DNA from: Stutzerimonas kunmingensis
GTDB taxonomy: Bacteria; Pseudomonadota; Gammaproteobacteria; Pseudomonadales; Pseudomonadaceae
Reading direction: 5' to 3'
DNA: 64,000 nucleotides
Assembly (NCBI RefSeq): GCF_002929225.1
Contig: NZ_PISM01000022.1
Location: forward strand, 248,001 to 312,000
This document shows positions 8,300-17,419 of the stretch, piece by piece. The notes below the pieces were generated by a model, which was given only the letters and a program-made list of their open reading frames with translations, had not been told where the DNA came from and ran no database searches. Every line of letters begins with the position of its first letter. The first letter of the stretch is position 1. A program made the translations under genes and the position numbers.

Positions 8300-9214
8300 T
8301 CAGGTGCGGATCAGCGCCTCGCTCAGATAATCGATCAGCGCCCGCGTCTTCGGTGGCAGATGATGATTCTGCCGCCACAGCAGCCAGGCCGCGCCCTGGT
8401 ATGAACCGGTGTAGCGCCACTGCGGCAGCACTTCGCGCAAGCGTCCCTCGGCCAGTGCCTGGGCTGCGGTGAAGTGCGGCAGGCAGGTGATGCCAAGACC
8501 CGCCAGCGCTACCTGCAGCCGCGCTTCGCTGTGGTTGCTGATGTAGCGGCCACGCACCGTCACCGTTTCCTGCTGCTCGCCGCGGCGCAGGTGCCAGCGA
8601 TTGTCCCCGGCCGTTTCCCCCAGATACAGACAGCTGTGGCGCAGCAGGTCCTGCGGATGCTGCGGCTCGCCGTGGCGTTGCAGGTAGTCGGGGCTGGCGC
8701 AGAGCAGCTGGCGTACCGGTCCGAGCGGTTTGCCGGCCAGGCCTTCGGGTGGGGTGTCGGTGACCAGTACCAGCAGGTCGAAGCCGTCCTCGATCAGGTC
8801 CGGGCTCTGGTCGCTGATCCGCAGCTGCACATCGACCTCGGGGTAGCGCTGCAGAAAGGCCGGCATCAACGGTCCGACGACGAACTTGCCATAGGCCTTG
8901 GGCACGCTCAGGCGCACCAGCCCGCGCGGGCTGCGCATCAGCCGTTCGCCGATGGCGACGGCGGCGTCGGCCGCATCGAGCATGTCCCGGCAATGCTGGT
9001 AGAACTCCGCCCCGGCCTCGTTCAGCCGCAGCTGGCGCGTCGTGCGTTCCAGCAGGCGCAGTGCCAGAGCCTGCTCCAGCCGGGCCACCTGGCGGCTTAC
9101 CGCCGACGGTGTGCTGCCCAGCCGCCGAGCGGCGCCAGAGAAGCTGCCGGCCTCGACCACCCGCACGAACACGGCCATGTAGGGCAGCAGAGCTGCGCTG
9201 TCATTCGTTCCCAT
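8300..9214 (-). CDS. LysR-family transcriptional regulator
   Basis: A 304-residue LysR-type regulator. The N-terminal winged helix-turn-helix is clear (VVEAGSFSGAARRL, then STPSAVSRQVARLE), followed by the linker helix and an effector-binding domain with GLVRLSVPKAYGK. It is transcribed divergently from an EamA-family transporter gene 88 bases away, the usual arrangement for a LysR regulator and its target. The inducer is unknown. A weak hairpin (CGGCATC at 8271 with GATGCCG at 8292) lies just past its stop. Confidence 0.93.
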   Translation of the reverse strand: MGTNDSAALLPYMAVFVRVVEAGSFSGAARRLGSTPSAVSRQVARLEQALALRLLERTTRQLRLNEAGAEFYQHCRDMLDAADAAVAIGERLMRSPRGLVRLSVPKAYGKFVVGPLMPAFLQRYPEVDVQLRISDQSPDLIEDGFDLLVLVTDTPPEGLAGKPLGPVRQLLCASPDYLQRHGEPQHPQDLLRHSCLYLGETAGDNRWHLRRGEQQETVTVRGRYISNHSEARLQVALAGLGITCLPHFTAAQALAEGRLREVLPQWRYTGSYQGAAWLLWRQNHHLPPKTRALIDYLSEALIRT

Positions 9215-9269
9215 GCGGAACAGGTCCTGTGCTGTTTCGCTGGATTATCGACCGTGGCGGCAGGCCCGA

Positions 9270-9286
9270 CAATCAGCGCCTGATTG
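9270..9286. promoter_or_regulatory. Candidate LysR operator (perfect inverted repeat)
   Basis: CAATCAG-CGC-CTGATTG is a perfect 7+3+7 inverted repeat in the gap between the divergent LysR gene and the EamA transporter gene, 16 bases before the transporter ATG. Position and symmetry fit a regulator-binding site. It could instead form a hairpin in the transporter leader. Confidence 0.5.
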
Positions 9287-9302
9287 GTGCGGGGATTCGA
9301 AC

Positions 9303-10220
9303 ATGAAAGGCACGTCGAGACAGGGGCTGTGGCTGGCCGATGGCATGCTGCTGATGGTGGCGCTGATCTGGGGCAGCAGCTATGCAGTGGCCAAGCAGGC
9401 GCTGCTGTTCTATCCGGTGCTGGGTTTCTTGGCGATTCGCTTCGGCCTGACCTTCGTCCTGTTGCTGCCGCAACTGCGCGGGGTCGGCCGCCGGGCGCTG
9501 CGCCCCGGTCTGCCGTTGGGGCTGGTGATGCTGGCGATCTTTCTCTGCGAGACCTGGGGCGTGATGCTGACCAGCGCCAGCAATGCGGCGTTTCTGATCA
9601 GCCTGTGCGTGGTGATCACACCGTTCATGGAATGGCTGCTGCTGCGCCAGCGGCCGCACAACACGCTGTTCCTCGCCTGCGCGCTGTCGCTGGCGGGCGT
9701 CTGGCTGCTGACCGGCGGGCCGCAGCTGTCGCTCAATCTCGGCGATGCGCTGATGCTGGCCGCCGCATTGCTGCGCGCGGTGCTGGTCTGCCTGACCCGG
9801 CAATTGACGGCCGGTCAGGCGATTCCCGCGCTGGCGTTGACTGCGGTGCAGAGCGGGGTCGTTGCGAGCGGCTGTATCCTTCTCGGCTTGTCTTTGCCTG
9901 GCGAGCTGCCTGCGCTGCCAGGGGAGCCGGCGTTCTGGTTCGCGGCGCTGTATCTGGTGCTGTTCGCCACGCTGTTCGCCATGTACGCGCAGAACCGCGC
10001 GCTGGGGCGCAGCAGTGCAACGCGGGTGTCGCTGCTGATGGGCTCCGAACCGCTGTTCGGCGCGATCATCGCCGGCCTCTGGCTGGGTGAGCGGCTGGGG
10101 CCGATGGGCTGGGCGGGTGGGTCGCTGATCATGCTGGCAACGCTGTGCACCTTGAGCATCGGCCGCCAGCCGGCGCCGAGCACGGCCGGCGATGGTGCAC
10201 CGATCCGTGCCCGTGCCTAG
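9303..10220 (+). CDS. EamA-family (DMT superfamily) inner-membrane transporter
   Basis: A 305-residue, roughly ten-helix membrane protein with two EamA repeats. The first helix contains VALIWGSSYAVAKQ, typical of the RhaT/EamA group, and the second repeat contains ATLFAMYAQNRALGRSSATRVSLLMGSEPLF. Family members export metabolites or amino acids. I start at MKGTSRQGLW, which precedes the first helix; the reading frame runs 30 codons further upstream across the LysR promoter. It is likely controlled by the divergent LysR protein. The substrate cannot be inferred. Confidence 0.9.
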   Translation: MKGTSRQGLWLADGMLLMVALIWGSSYAVAKQALLFYPVLGFLAIRFGLTFVLLLPQLRGVGRRALRPGLPLGLVMLAIFLCETWGVMLTSASNAAFLISLCVVITPFMEWLLLRQRPHNTLFLACALSLAGVWLLTGGPQLSLNLGDALMLAAALLRAVLVCLTRQLTAGQAIPALALTAVQSGVVASGCILLGLSLPGELPALPGEPAFWFAALYLVLFATLFAMYAQNRALGRSSATRVSLLMGSEPLFGAIIAGLWLGERLGPMGWAGGSLIMLATLCTLSIGRQPAPSTAGDGAPIRARA

Positions 10221-10250
10221 CGCGTACGCACGGCGGGGCTTGCAGACCGG

Positions 10251-11624
10251 TCAGCTCTGCCGTAGTTCGGCCTGCAGCTCATCCAGCGCCGCCTGGCGCT
10301 CGCCGTCCTGCAGGCGGGCGCCGGGGTTGAGAGAAGACCACTCGGGATGCGCGCGGCAGCGCTGCAGCGCATCGGGTAGCTTGCCCTCGCGCCAGCCCTG
10401 ATCCTGCGGTGTGGCCAGGCGGATCGCTTCCGTGGCAGCGTGCCCTCGGGTGGCGAGCACGGCGAGCAGCTGGCGTTGGCGCAGGGCGAGCAGGCGCAGC
10501 ACGGCGTCATCGACGCTCAGTTCACGCTGGCCCTTTAGTTTGCCCAGCAGGCGATTGCCATAGTGCCGCGCGGTCTGCGCGCCGCCGCCGGCAAGGGCGC
10601 CGAGCAGTGCCGCCGCGCCGAGGGTGATGCCGCCGACCATCAGGTCGACCCCAGCACCGGCGGCCGCGCCTGCGGCCATACCACTGCCGATCTTCACGCC
10701 CAGCTGCTTGAGTGTTTCCGGATTGAACACGTCGTCGCCCCAGCGGCCGTCGAGCAGTGGCAGGTCGCTTGCCGCCGCCTGCTCCTTGCGGAAGGCGTAC
10801 AGGCGCAGCAGGGCCTCGACGCAGCGCTGCTCGCGGCCGCGCACGGCGTCGTGCAGTTCACGAATGGCGCCGCGCTCCAGTTCCGGCTGTGCGGCCACGC
10901 TGCGTCGGCAGGCGGCGACGTCTACCAGTAGCTCGGCGATCAGCCGCTGGCCGCTGACCAGGCGCGCCGCGGCCTGTGCTTCATGGTCCTCGATCAGCCG
11001 CTGCAGCTTGGGCCGCGCCTGTTCCAGCAGCAGCGCCAGGCTTTCGTACAGCCGGCGCTCGCCGTCCACGGGGGGCGCCACGCTGTCGAAGCGCACCAGT
11101 GCATGCAGGCCGAGACGGGCCAGCGCCTGACGCCATTCCTCCTCGCGATGGCCGGGCTGGGCGACGAAGTTGAGCACCGGCAGCAGCGGCTTGCCGCAGC
11201 CGGCGAGTACCGCCAGCTCGTCCTTGTACTTGGCCAGTACCGGCTCGCGGGCATCAATCACGTAGAGCCCGGCATCGCTGGCGAGCAACTGGCGCAGCAC
11301 CTTGGCTTCCTGCTCGAAGCGCTGGCGCGCCTCGCTGCCGTCGAGAAAGCGTGCGGTTCGCGCCGGGCCGTCGAGGCGTTCGCCGGGGCGCTCCACGCGT
11401 TCCAGGTAATCGAGCAGGGCGATGGCATCTTCCAGGCCGGGGGTGTCGTACAACTCCAGCAGCGCCTCGCCGTCCACCGACAGCCGTGCGCCTTCGACAT
11501 GGCGGGTGGTGCTGGGACGGTGCGAAACCTCGCCGAAGCCTGCATCACGGGTCAGGGTGCGCAGCAGCGAGGTCTTGCCGACATTGGTATGGCCGACCAC
11601 GGCGAGCTTCAGGGCTTCAGTCAT
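10251..11624 (-). CDS. GTPase with DUF3482-like C-terminal region
   Basis: A 457-residue Era/TrmE-like GTPase. G1 is GHTNVGKTS (residues 11-19), a G2-type Thr pair lies in RPSTTRHVEG, and G3 is DTPG (60-63). The expected NKxD G4 motif is replaced by LPVLNFVAQPG, so nucleotide specificity may be altered. A Gly/Ala-rich hydrophobic segment (about 313-349) near the C-terminus could insert into or press on a membrane. The ATG overlaps the end of the upstream membrane-protein gene by 8 bases, implying coupled translation. Family assignment is from memory of DUF3482 proteins; no function is established that I know of. Confidence 0.85.
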   Translation of the reverse strand: MTEALKLAVVGHTNVGKTSLLRTLTRDAGFGEVSHRPSTTRHVEGARLSVDGEALLELYDTPGLEDAIALLDYLERVERPGERLDGPARTARFLDGSEARQRFEQEAKVLRQLLASDAGLYVIDAREPVLAKYKDELAVLAGCGKPLLPVLNFVAQPGHREEEWRQALARLGLHALVRFDSVAPPVDGERRLYESLALLLEQARPKLQRLIEDHEAQAAARLVSGQRLIAELLVDVAACRRSVAAQPELERGAIRELHDAVRGREQRCVEALLRLYAFRKEQAAASDLPLLDGRWGDDVFNPETLKQLGVKIGSGMAAGAAAGAGVDLMVGGITLGAAALLGALAGGGAQTARHYGNRLLGKLKGQRELSVDDAVLRLLALRQRQLLAVLATRGHAATEAIRLATPQDQGWREGKLPDALQRCRAHPEWSSLNPGARLQDGERQAALDELQAELRQS

Positions 11625-13011
11625 GTCCGCTCTCCAGCCAGCCGAGCGGCGTCGTATTGGAATGGGGCAGGCCCAGGGCGTCCAGCGCCTGGTGCCAGTC
11701 ATTCAGACGCGCACTGTCCAGCGCCTCGCCCGGCGGTGCCTGCAGCAGCCAGACCCGTGTCGCCGCGGCACAGCGCGACAGTTCGCCGATCAGCGCCAGC
11801 GTGCCGCGATCCGGCGAGCGTCGGGGGTCGCAGGCGATGGCCAGGCGTGCCGGTGGAAAACGGCTGAGCTGATCGAGTAGCCGCCGGCGCCCCTCGCGAT
11901 CGTCGAGGATGCCGGCATCGGCGATGCCCTTGGATAGAGCCGGTGGCCAGGGGCGACTGCCGTCCAGCTCGATGGCCACCAGCACGGCGCCGGCACTGCC
12001 ATCAAGCTGGGCGCCGGCGCTGGGAGCGTGCAGTTGGGCGGGTGCTGCATCACTGATACCGAGTCGCTCGCTGGGCGGCTGCAGGCGTTCGCGCAGCAGG
12101 CGATAGGCCGGCAGGCTCAGGTCGAGCTTCAACGCGGCACGACCGCGGCGCCAGCGCCACAGGCTGAACCCCGCCAGCAGCAGCCGCGGCAGCAGCCCAT
12201 AGATCAGCAGCACGCCGACCAGCCAGCCGGCCCAGAGCTGGCGGGCACCTTCCAGATCACCGCCGAGCGTGCCGCTGGCGCGGATCTGCCCGGCATCCGG
12301 CACGCTGAAGCCGAGCAGTGCCGGCAGCGCGCCGAGGGCCTGGGTCAGGCCGACGAAGGCGCTTTCACCGAGAATGGTGGTCTCCCAGACGAAGCCATAG
12401 CGCCGCGTAGCCAGTAGCGCCAGTAATGTCAGCATCGAGCTGCCCATCGCCAGCAGCCACAGGCCATGCACGCCGACGCCCAGCAGCCAGCGACCTAGTC
12501 GGCGCTGGTGCAATACGCTCAGCAGCGCTGGTGCCAGTTGCGCGGCGCGGGCGTCGCGGGCGAGCTTTTCGCTCTGCCAGAGCCACAGCCGCCCCAGCGC
12601 ACCGCCGCTGTCGCCAGCGAAGAGCAGGCCGAGCAGCCAGCCAAGCAGGGTCAGCAGATTCAGCCCGAGCAGGCTGCCCAGCGCCCAGAACACATTGACC
12701 GGTCGCTGCCCGTCGCCCAGTGCAGCGAAGGCCAGGCCGGCGCCGGTGAAGACCGCGAGCAGTGCCAGCACGAACCCACCCAGCCGTGCGCCCTGACGCC
12801 AGTGCAGGAGCGCTTCGACCAAGCCATCACGGCGGGCCAGCCAGAGCGCGCGCTGTTCGATCAGGGCCGGCAGGTCGCCGCCTTGGGCGCGGGCCTGGCG
12901 GTTGGCTTCGTCATCCTCCAGCGGCCCGGCATGCTCTTCGCGCAGGCGCACGGCTTCGGTCAGCCAGAGGCGGTCGAGCGTATCGAGATCAGGGGTGGGG
13001 CGGGCTATCAC
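11617..13011 (-). CDS. DUF2868-like membrane protein
   Basis: A 464-residue protein with four clear membrane segments (about residues 75-98, 105-131, 196-222 and 262-288). An N-terminal cytosolic part is rich in Arg and Glu. The soluble C-terminal domain contains VAIELDGSRPWPP and RLAIACDPRRSPDRG. The layout fits DUF2868 proteins, which pair with DUF3482 GTPases in pseudomonads. Its stop lies inside the start of the GTPase gene (8-base overlap), so the two products probably form one complex at the inner membrane (inference). The role is unknown. Confidence 0.8.
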   Translation of the reverse strand: MIARPTPDLDTLDRLWLTEAVRLREEHAGPLEDDEANRQARAQGGDLPALIEQRALWLARRDGLVEALLHWRQGARLGGFVLALLAVFTGAGLAFAALGDGQRPVNVFWALGSLLGLNLLTLLGWLLGLLFAGDSGGALGRLWLWQSEKLARDARAAQLAPALLSVLHQRRLGRWLLGVGVHGLWLLAMGSSMLTLLALLATRRYGFVWETTILGESAFVGLTQALGALPALLGFSVPDAGQIRASGTLGGDLEGARQLWAGWLVGVLLIYGLLPRLLLAGFSLWRWRRGRAALKLDLSLPAYRLLRERLQPPSERLGISDAAPAQLHAPSAGAQLDGSAGAVLVAIELDGSRPWPPALSKGIADAGILDDREGRRRLLDQLSRFPPARLAIACDPRRSPDRGTLALIGELSRCAAATRVWLLQAPPGEALDSARLNDWHQALDALGLPHSNTTPLGWLESGHD

Positions 13012-13065
13012 ACGGCATCTCGCTGGCGGGTCGTGCCTTGAGGATAACCGCTGCCGTGGGGAACG

Positions 13066-13093
13066 GGAAAACGGGGAGCCGTTGCGGCTCCCC
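13066..13093 (-). terminator. Rho-independent terminator after glpQ
   Basis: On the minus strand an 8-bp stem (GGGGAGCC / GGCTCCCC, five-base loop) is followed by GTTTTCCC. It lies 11-38 bases past the glpQ stop and before the start of the DUF2868 gene, so it separates the two transcripts. The T-run is short. Confidence 0.65.
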
Positions 13094-13103
13094 GCTGTGG
13101 CCG

Positions 13104-14219
13104 TCAGTCGGCGTTGCGCAGGCGCACGGCGATGTCGGGCTGGTCGATGAATAGGCCATCGATACCGGCGTCGAGGAAGGTGCGAATCTCCGTTTCACTG
13201 TCGCCGCGTTCGTGGCGCTTGTCGCTGCTGCGCAGGTTGGCCGGGAGGAAGGTGTTTTCCGCGCGGAAGGTGTACGGGTGGACCTTGAGGCCGGCGGCGT
13301 GGGCGGCGGCGACGAAGCCGGTCGGCGTGCCGAGGTTGCCGTTGGCATCACGCGGGATGATGTAGCTCTTCTCCGGACCGACGCCGGCGGCGTAGCGGGA
13401 GATATCCTTGAGCCCGGCCGACGTCGCCATCTGCGCATAGGTCAGCTTGCTGCCGCGCACCTGCTGGTCATACGGCTGGCCGGAGCTGAACAGCTGCACC
13501 AGGCGCAGCTGGGTCAGGCGGCTGAGGGTCTTGAGGTTGTCCACTTCGAACGACTGGATATACACCGGCGCCTGCCGCCCGACGTAGCCGTTGCGCGTAA
13601 GGATGCGCACCAGTGGCTTTTCCATGGCCAGGCCAAGCTGCTGGAAGTGCGTCGGGTGCTTGGTTTCCGGGTACAGGCCGATGCGCCGGCCCTGGCTCAG
13701 CTGCAGGGTTTTCACTAGGTCGATGATTTCCTGCAGGGTCGGGATCTCCAGGCTGCCGTCGAGGCGCGCGTTGCCCGGGCGGGTATCCGGGATACGCTCG
13801 ATGGCGCGCAGGGTCTTCAGTTCGGCGAGGGTGAAGTCTTCGCTGAACCAGCCGGTAAGGGTGACGCCATCGACCTGCTGGGTGCGCTTGCGATCGGCAA
13901 ACTCGGGGCGCTGCGAGACGTCGGTGGTCAGGCCCAGCTCGTTGTCGTGACGGGCGACGATCTGTCCGTCGCGGGTCATCACCAGATCCGGCTCGATGTA
14001 GTCGGCGCCCTGGAAAACGGCCAGCGCATAGGCGGCCAGGGTGTGCTCCGGCAGGTAGCCGCTGGCGCCGCGGTGGGCGATCACCAGCGGCGTCGGCTCG
14101 CCCCGCGCAACCTGGTGTTTCGCGGCGTGTTCATCCGGCGCAGCGAAGCCGGTGAGCGGTAGCAACAGGCTGCAGGCGGTCAGCCAGCGGCGAAGGGAAG
14201 CGGTGGTCTTGCGGGCCAT
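13104..14219 (-). CDS. glpQ: Periplasmic glycerophosphodiester phosphodiesterase GlpQ
   Basis: A 371-residue enzyme that hydrolyses glycerophosphodiesters to glycerol 3-phosphate and an alcohol in the periplasm. An N-terminal signal peptide (MARKTTASLRRWLTACSLLL, ending near GFAA) is followed by the catalytic start VIAHRGASGYLPEHTLAAY with the active-site His. The metal ligands are in YIEPDLVMTRDGQIVARHD. The C-terminal part has GIDGLFIDQPD. Length matches GlpQ rather than the short cytosolic UgpQ. It supplies phosphate and glycerol 3-phosphate from phospholipid headgroups. I looked for a Pho box upstream and did not find a convincing one. Confidence 0.94.
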   Translation of the reverse strand: MARKTTASLRRWLTACSLLLPLTGFAAPDEHAAKHQVARGEPTPLVIAHRGASGYLPEHTLAAYALAVFQGADYIEPDLVMTRDGQIVARHDNELGLTTDVSQRPEFADRKRTQQVDGVTLTGWFSEDFTLAELKTLRAIERIPDTRPGNARLDGSLEIPTLQEIIDLVKTLQLSQGRRIGLYPETKHPTHFQQLGLAMEKPLVRILTRNGYVGRQAPVYIQSFEVDNLKTLSRLTQLRLVQLFSSGQPYDQQVRGSKLTYAQMATSAGLKDISRYAAGVGPEKSYIIPRDANGNLGTPTGFVAAAHAAGLKVHPYTFRAENTFLPANLRSSDKRHERGDSETEIRTFLDAGIDGLFIDQPDIAVRLRNAD

Positions 14220-14403
14220 TTCGGCATCTCCTCGGTTTGGATGTCACAGCCTGAGGCACTTGCATGACCGGACTTTGACGCTGCGGTGCCGCTTGTATTG
14301 CAAAGCGATGAAGCCGACGAACGGCTGACGCTGCGATTTCTGTTCGACTCAATGTGGCCAACAGCGCTGCAGTAAGACACGGCCCTCTGATATTCTCGCC
14401 GCC

Positions 14404-14922
14404 ATGAATCAGACCCGCCTTCCCCTCGCCATGATCGCTGCTCTCGCTGAGCGGCACGTGATCGGGCGTGACAACATCATGCCCTGGCACCTGCCCGCCG
14501 ATCTCAAGCATTTCAAGGCCATGACCCTCGGCAAACCGATCATCATGGGCCGCAAGACCTGGGATTCGCTCGGCCGTCCGCTGCCGGGGCGGCTCAACCT
14601 GGTGGTCAGTCGCCAGGCGGATCTGCAGCTCGACGGCGCGGAAACCTTCACCGACCTGGATGCCGCGCTGGTGCGTGCCGAGCAGTGGGCGCGTGAGCAG
14701 GGCGTCGACGAGCTGATGCTGATCGGCGGTGCGCAGCTGTACGCCCAGGCGCTGGGGCAGGCGCAGCGGCTGTACCTCACGCGTATCGATGCGGCTCCCG
14801 AAGGCGATGCGTTCTTTCCAGAATTCGACGAAGCTGAGTGGCAGTGCGTCGAAAGCCGGCCACATCCGGCTGAGGGCGAGGCACCAGGCTACCGTTTCGA
14901 AACCTGGCAAAAACAGAGCTGA
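14404..14922 (+). CDS. folA: Dihydrofolate reductase
   Basis: A 172-residue cytosolic enzyme that reduces dihydrofolate to tetrahydrofolate with NADPH. It begins with the hallmark MIAALAERHVIGRDNIMPWHLPADL, in which the Asp of PADL is the acidic active-site residue. It continues with KPIIMGRKTWDSLGRPLPGR (NADPH-binding) and LMLIGGAQLYAQAL. Size is normal for a chromosomal FolA. The ATG follows a 184-base gap shared with the divergent glpQ. A -10-like TATTCT lies close to the start, so the leader may be very short. Confidence 0.97.
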   Translation: MNQTRLPLAMIAALAERHVIGRDNIMPWHLPADLKHFKAMTLGKPIIMGRKTWDSLGRPLPGRLNLVVSRQADLQLDGAETFTDLDAALVRAEQWAREQGVDELMLIGGAQLYAQALGQAQRLYLTRIDAAPEGDAFFPEFDEAEWQCVESRPHPAEGEAPGYRFETWQKQS

Positions 14923-15009
14923 CCGGCACCCTCTTCGCTTGATCGGCGCCAAATCTTTCGCGGGCCGCAGCTTCTATGCTGGCCCGTCGCTGTCGTAACG
15001 AGAAATCTC

Positions 15010-15657
15010 ATGCAACCTGACAAATCCGACGCCCCGGAAGCCGAGCGCGTTGCCGCGATCTTCGTCCGCCACCCGCTGTGGGAGGATGGTCTGGCGCTGC
15101 TCACCGGCACCGCGCTGGTCGCCCTTGGCATTGCCTTCTACAGCCATGCCGGGCTGCTCACCGGCGGCACCGTTGGGCTGGCGTTCCTGCTCAAGTACCT
15201 GGCCGGCTGGTCCTTCGGCCCAGTGTTCTTCCTGCTCAACCTGCCGTTCTACGCGCTGGCGATCTGGCGCATGGGCTGGCAGTTCACCCTGCGCACCGTC
15301 TGTGCGGTGGGGCTGGTCTCGCTGTTCGCCGAACTGACCCCGCAATGGGTGCGCTTCGCCGAGCTGAATGTGGTCTACGCCGCTGTGTTTGGCGGGTTCG
15401 CCATCGGCATCGGCCTGCTGATCCTGTTCCGCCATCGCGCCAGTCTTGGTGGGGTGAACATCCTCGCGCTGTTCCTGCAGGAGCGTTTCGGCCTGCGCGC
15501 CGGCACCTTCCAGATGGGTATCGACGCGCTGATCGTCATGGCCGCGGTGTTCGTCGTGCCGGCGGACAAGGTGCTGCTGTCGGTACTCGGCGCCGTGGCG
15601 CTGAATCTGGTGCTGGCGATCAATCACCGCGCCGATCGCTACATGGGCGTCAGCTGA
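15010..15657 (+). CDS. YitT-family (DUF161) inner-membrane protein
   Basis: A 215-residue protein with about five or six hydrophobic helices. The first membrane region contains GTALVALGIAFYSHAGLLTGGTVG, and the motif LLILFRHRASLGGVNILALFLQ matches the YitT family, whose function is unknown. A short charged N-terminus precedes the membrane region. Its last 8 bases overlap the end of the convergent phosphoesterase gene. The start has no strong ribosome site; AACGAGAAATCTC precedes the ATG. Confidence 0.87.
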   Translation: MQPDKSDAPEAERVAAIFVRHPLWEDGLALLTGTALVALGIAFYSHAGLLTGGTVGLAFLLKYLAGWSFGPVFFLLNLPFYALAIWRMGWQFTLRTVCAVGLVSLFAELTPQWVRFAELNVVYAAVFGGFAIGIGLLILFRHRASLGGVNILALFLQERFGLRAGTFQMGIDALIVMAAVFVVPADKVLLSVLGAVALNLVLAINHRADRYMGVS

Positions 15658-16105
15658 GGCTGATCAGCTCGACCTGTGCATCACCGTCGTTCAACTCCAG
15701 CAGCGCCAGGCTGATCGGCAGGCTGAAGCGTCGCGGACCGGCGCTGCCCGGGTTGATGTAGAGCACGCCGTCGCGCCGCTCGACCTTCGGTTTGTGCGAG
15801 TGGCCGGCGATCACCACGTCGATGCCGGCGGCGAGCGGATCGATATCCAGCTGCTTGAGGTCGTGCAGCACGTGCAGGGTGAGACCGCCGATGCGCAGAT
15901 CCAGTCGCTCGGGCAGCTCTAGCGCCCAGTCAGCCGTATCGATATTGCCGCGAATCGCCTCCAGCGGCGCGATGGCGCGCAGCCCGTCGAGCACCTGCGG
16001 TTTGCCGATATCGCCGGCGTGAATGATCTGCGCGCAACCCTGCAGCGCCGCCAACGCCTCAGGGCGGAGCAGGCCGTGGGTGTCGGAGATCAGGCCGATG
16101 CGCAT
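15650..16105 (-). CDS. YfcE/MJ0936-type metallophosphoesterase
   Basis: A 151-residue calcineurin-like phosphodiesterase. The metal-binding blocks of the family are all present: GLISDTHG at residues 4-11, HAGDIG, RGNID and AGHSHKP. I start at [11 protein letters not shown] because it gives the normal family start; the frame continues upstream without homology. Family members hydrolyse phosphodiesters such as bis-pNPP, but the natural substrate is usually unknown. It diverges from the FAD oxidoreductase gene and overlaps the YitT-type gene tail to tail. Confidence 0.9.
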   Translation of the reverse strand: MRIGLISDTHGLLRPEALAALQGCAQIIHAGDIGKPQVLDGLRAIAPLEAIRGNIDTADWALELPERLDLRIGGLTLHVLHDLKQLDIDPLAAGIDVVIAGHSHKPKVERRDGVLYINPGSAGPRRFSLPISLALLELNDGDAQVELISLS

Positions 16106-16202
16106 ACCGGTTTTCCTTGAAAAGACATCGTTAGGACATCCGACCCTTGGCCGGCCGCTGTGGTTGCGGCAGGCTTGGGACCCTCGGGTCGAGGAGTCTG
16201 GC

Positions 16203-17321
16203 ATGGATCGAGTGGATTGCGTGGTGGTGGGTGCGGGAGTGGTCGGGCTGGCGGTGGCACGCACGCTGGCGCTGGCCGGCCGCGAGGTGCTGATACTGGA
16301 AGCCGAAGCGGCCTTCGGCACCGCTACCAGCGCGCGCAACAGCGAAGTCATCCACGCCGGCATCTACTACCCGCAGGGCTCGCTCAAAGGCCGGCTGTGC
16401 GTCGCCGGGCGCCGCCAGCTCTACGGTTTCTGCGACAGCCATGGCGTGGCCTATCGCCGCTGCGGCAAGCTGATCGTTGCCACCGACGAGGCCCAGATCG
16501 CTGCGCTGGAGCAATTGCAGCGGCACGCGCAGGCCAATGGGGTCGACGATCTGCAGCGTCTGGATGGCCACGAGGTGCTGACGCTGGAACCGCAGCTACA
16601 TGCGCTGGCTGGGCTGCTTTCGCCAAGCACCGGCATCATCGACAGCCACGCGCTGATGCTGGCACTGCTGGGCGATGCCGAGCGCCACGGCGCGGTGCTG
16701 GCGCTGAACGCGTCGGTAACGGCGATCACGGCTGGCAGCGAAGGCTTGCAGGTCGAGGTGGGCGGCGCCGATCCGCTGCAGCTGCTGGCCCGCACCGTGG
16801 TGAACTGCGCCGGGCATGGCGCGCCTATCCTCGCCGCGCGCACCGCCGGGTTGGACCCGGTGGTGCGGCCGCGGCAGTACTTCGCCAAGGGCAGTTATTT
16901 CAGCCTGGCCGGGCGCACACCGTTTCGCCATCTGGTCTATCCGCTTCCGGAGCCCGGCGGGCTTGGCGTGCACCTGACCCTGGACCTGGCGGGTCAGGCG
17001 CGTTTCGGCCCGGATGTGCAGTGGGTCGAGGACCTGGACTACCGCATCGAGCCGGAACGGGCCAATGGCTTCTACGCGGCGATCCGCCGTTACTGGCCGG
17101 GGCTGCCGGACGATTCGCTGCAACCGGCCTACACCGGCATCCGCCCGAAGATCAGCGGGCCCGGCGAGGCGGCCGCGGACTTTCGCATCGATGGCCCGGC
17201 GCAGCACGGTATCGCCGGCCTGGTGAACCTGTTCGGCATCGAATCGCCGGGACTGACCGCCTGTCTGGCGATTGCCGAACACGTCTGCGGGCTGCTCGAC
17301 CCTGAGCCATTGGCGACCTGA
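16203..17321 (+). CDS. FAD-dependent oxidoreductase, L-2-hydroxyglutarate dehydrogenase-like
   Basis: A 372-residue flavoprotein of the DAO family. The N-terminal dinucleotide-binding motif is [18 protein letters not shown] followed by the acidic strand end LILEAE. The block [15 protein letters not shown] is characteristic of the L-2-hydroxyglutarate oxidase (LhgO-like) branch. The C-terminal FAD-contact block is near [12 protein letters not shown] and [17 protein letters not shown] start at [10 protein letters not shown], immediately before the Rossmann strand. Substrate is inferred from family resemblance only; other 2-hydroxy acids are possible. Confidence 0.83.
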   Translation: MDRVDCVVVGAGVVGLAVARTLALAGREVLILEAEAAFGTATSARNSEVIHAGIYYPQGSLKGRLCVAGRRQLYGFCDSHGVAYRRCGKLIVATDEAQIAALEQLQRHAQANGVDDLQRLDGHEVLTLEPQLHALAGLLSPSTGIIDSHALMLALLGDAERHGAVLALNASVTAITAGSEGLQVEVGGADPLQLLARTVVNCAGHGAPILAARTAGLDPVVRPRQYFAKGSYFSLAGRTPFRHLVYPLPEPGGLGVHLTLDLAGQARFGPDVQWVEDLDYRIEPERANGFYAAIRRYWPGLPDDSLQPAYTGIRPKISGPGEAAADFRIDGPAQHGIAGLVNLFGIESPGLTACLAIAEHVCGLLDPEPLAT

Positions 17322-17419
17322 TCACGCGCTGTCGCACCTGCGTTGCGGCCCGTCCGGGCGGGTAGCACACTGCAACCCGCCGCGATCGGACGGCGCAATC
17401 ACCGGCAAAAGGAATGTGC

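Noticed and set aside
14220-14330. Possible Pho box upstream of glpQ
   Set aside because: TGTCACAG and TGACC fragments occur, but not with the 11-base spacing or orientation needed.
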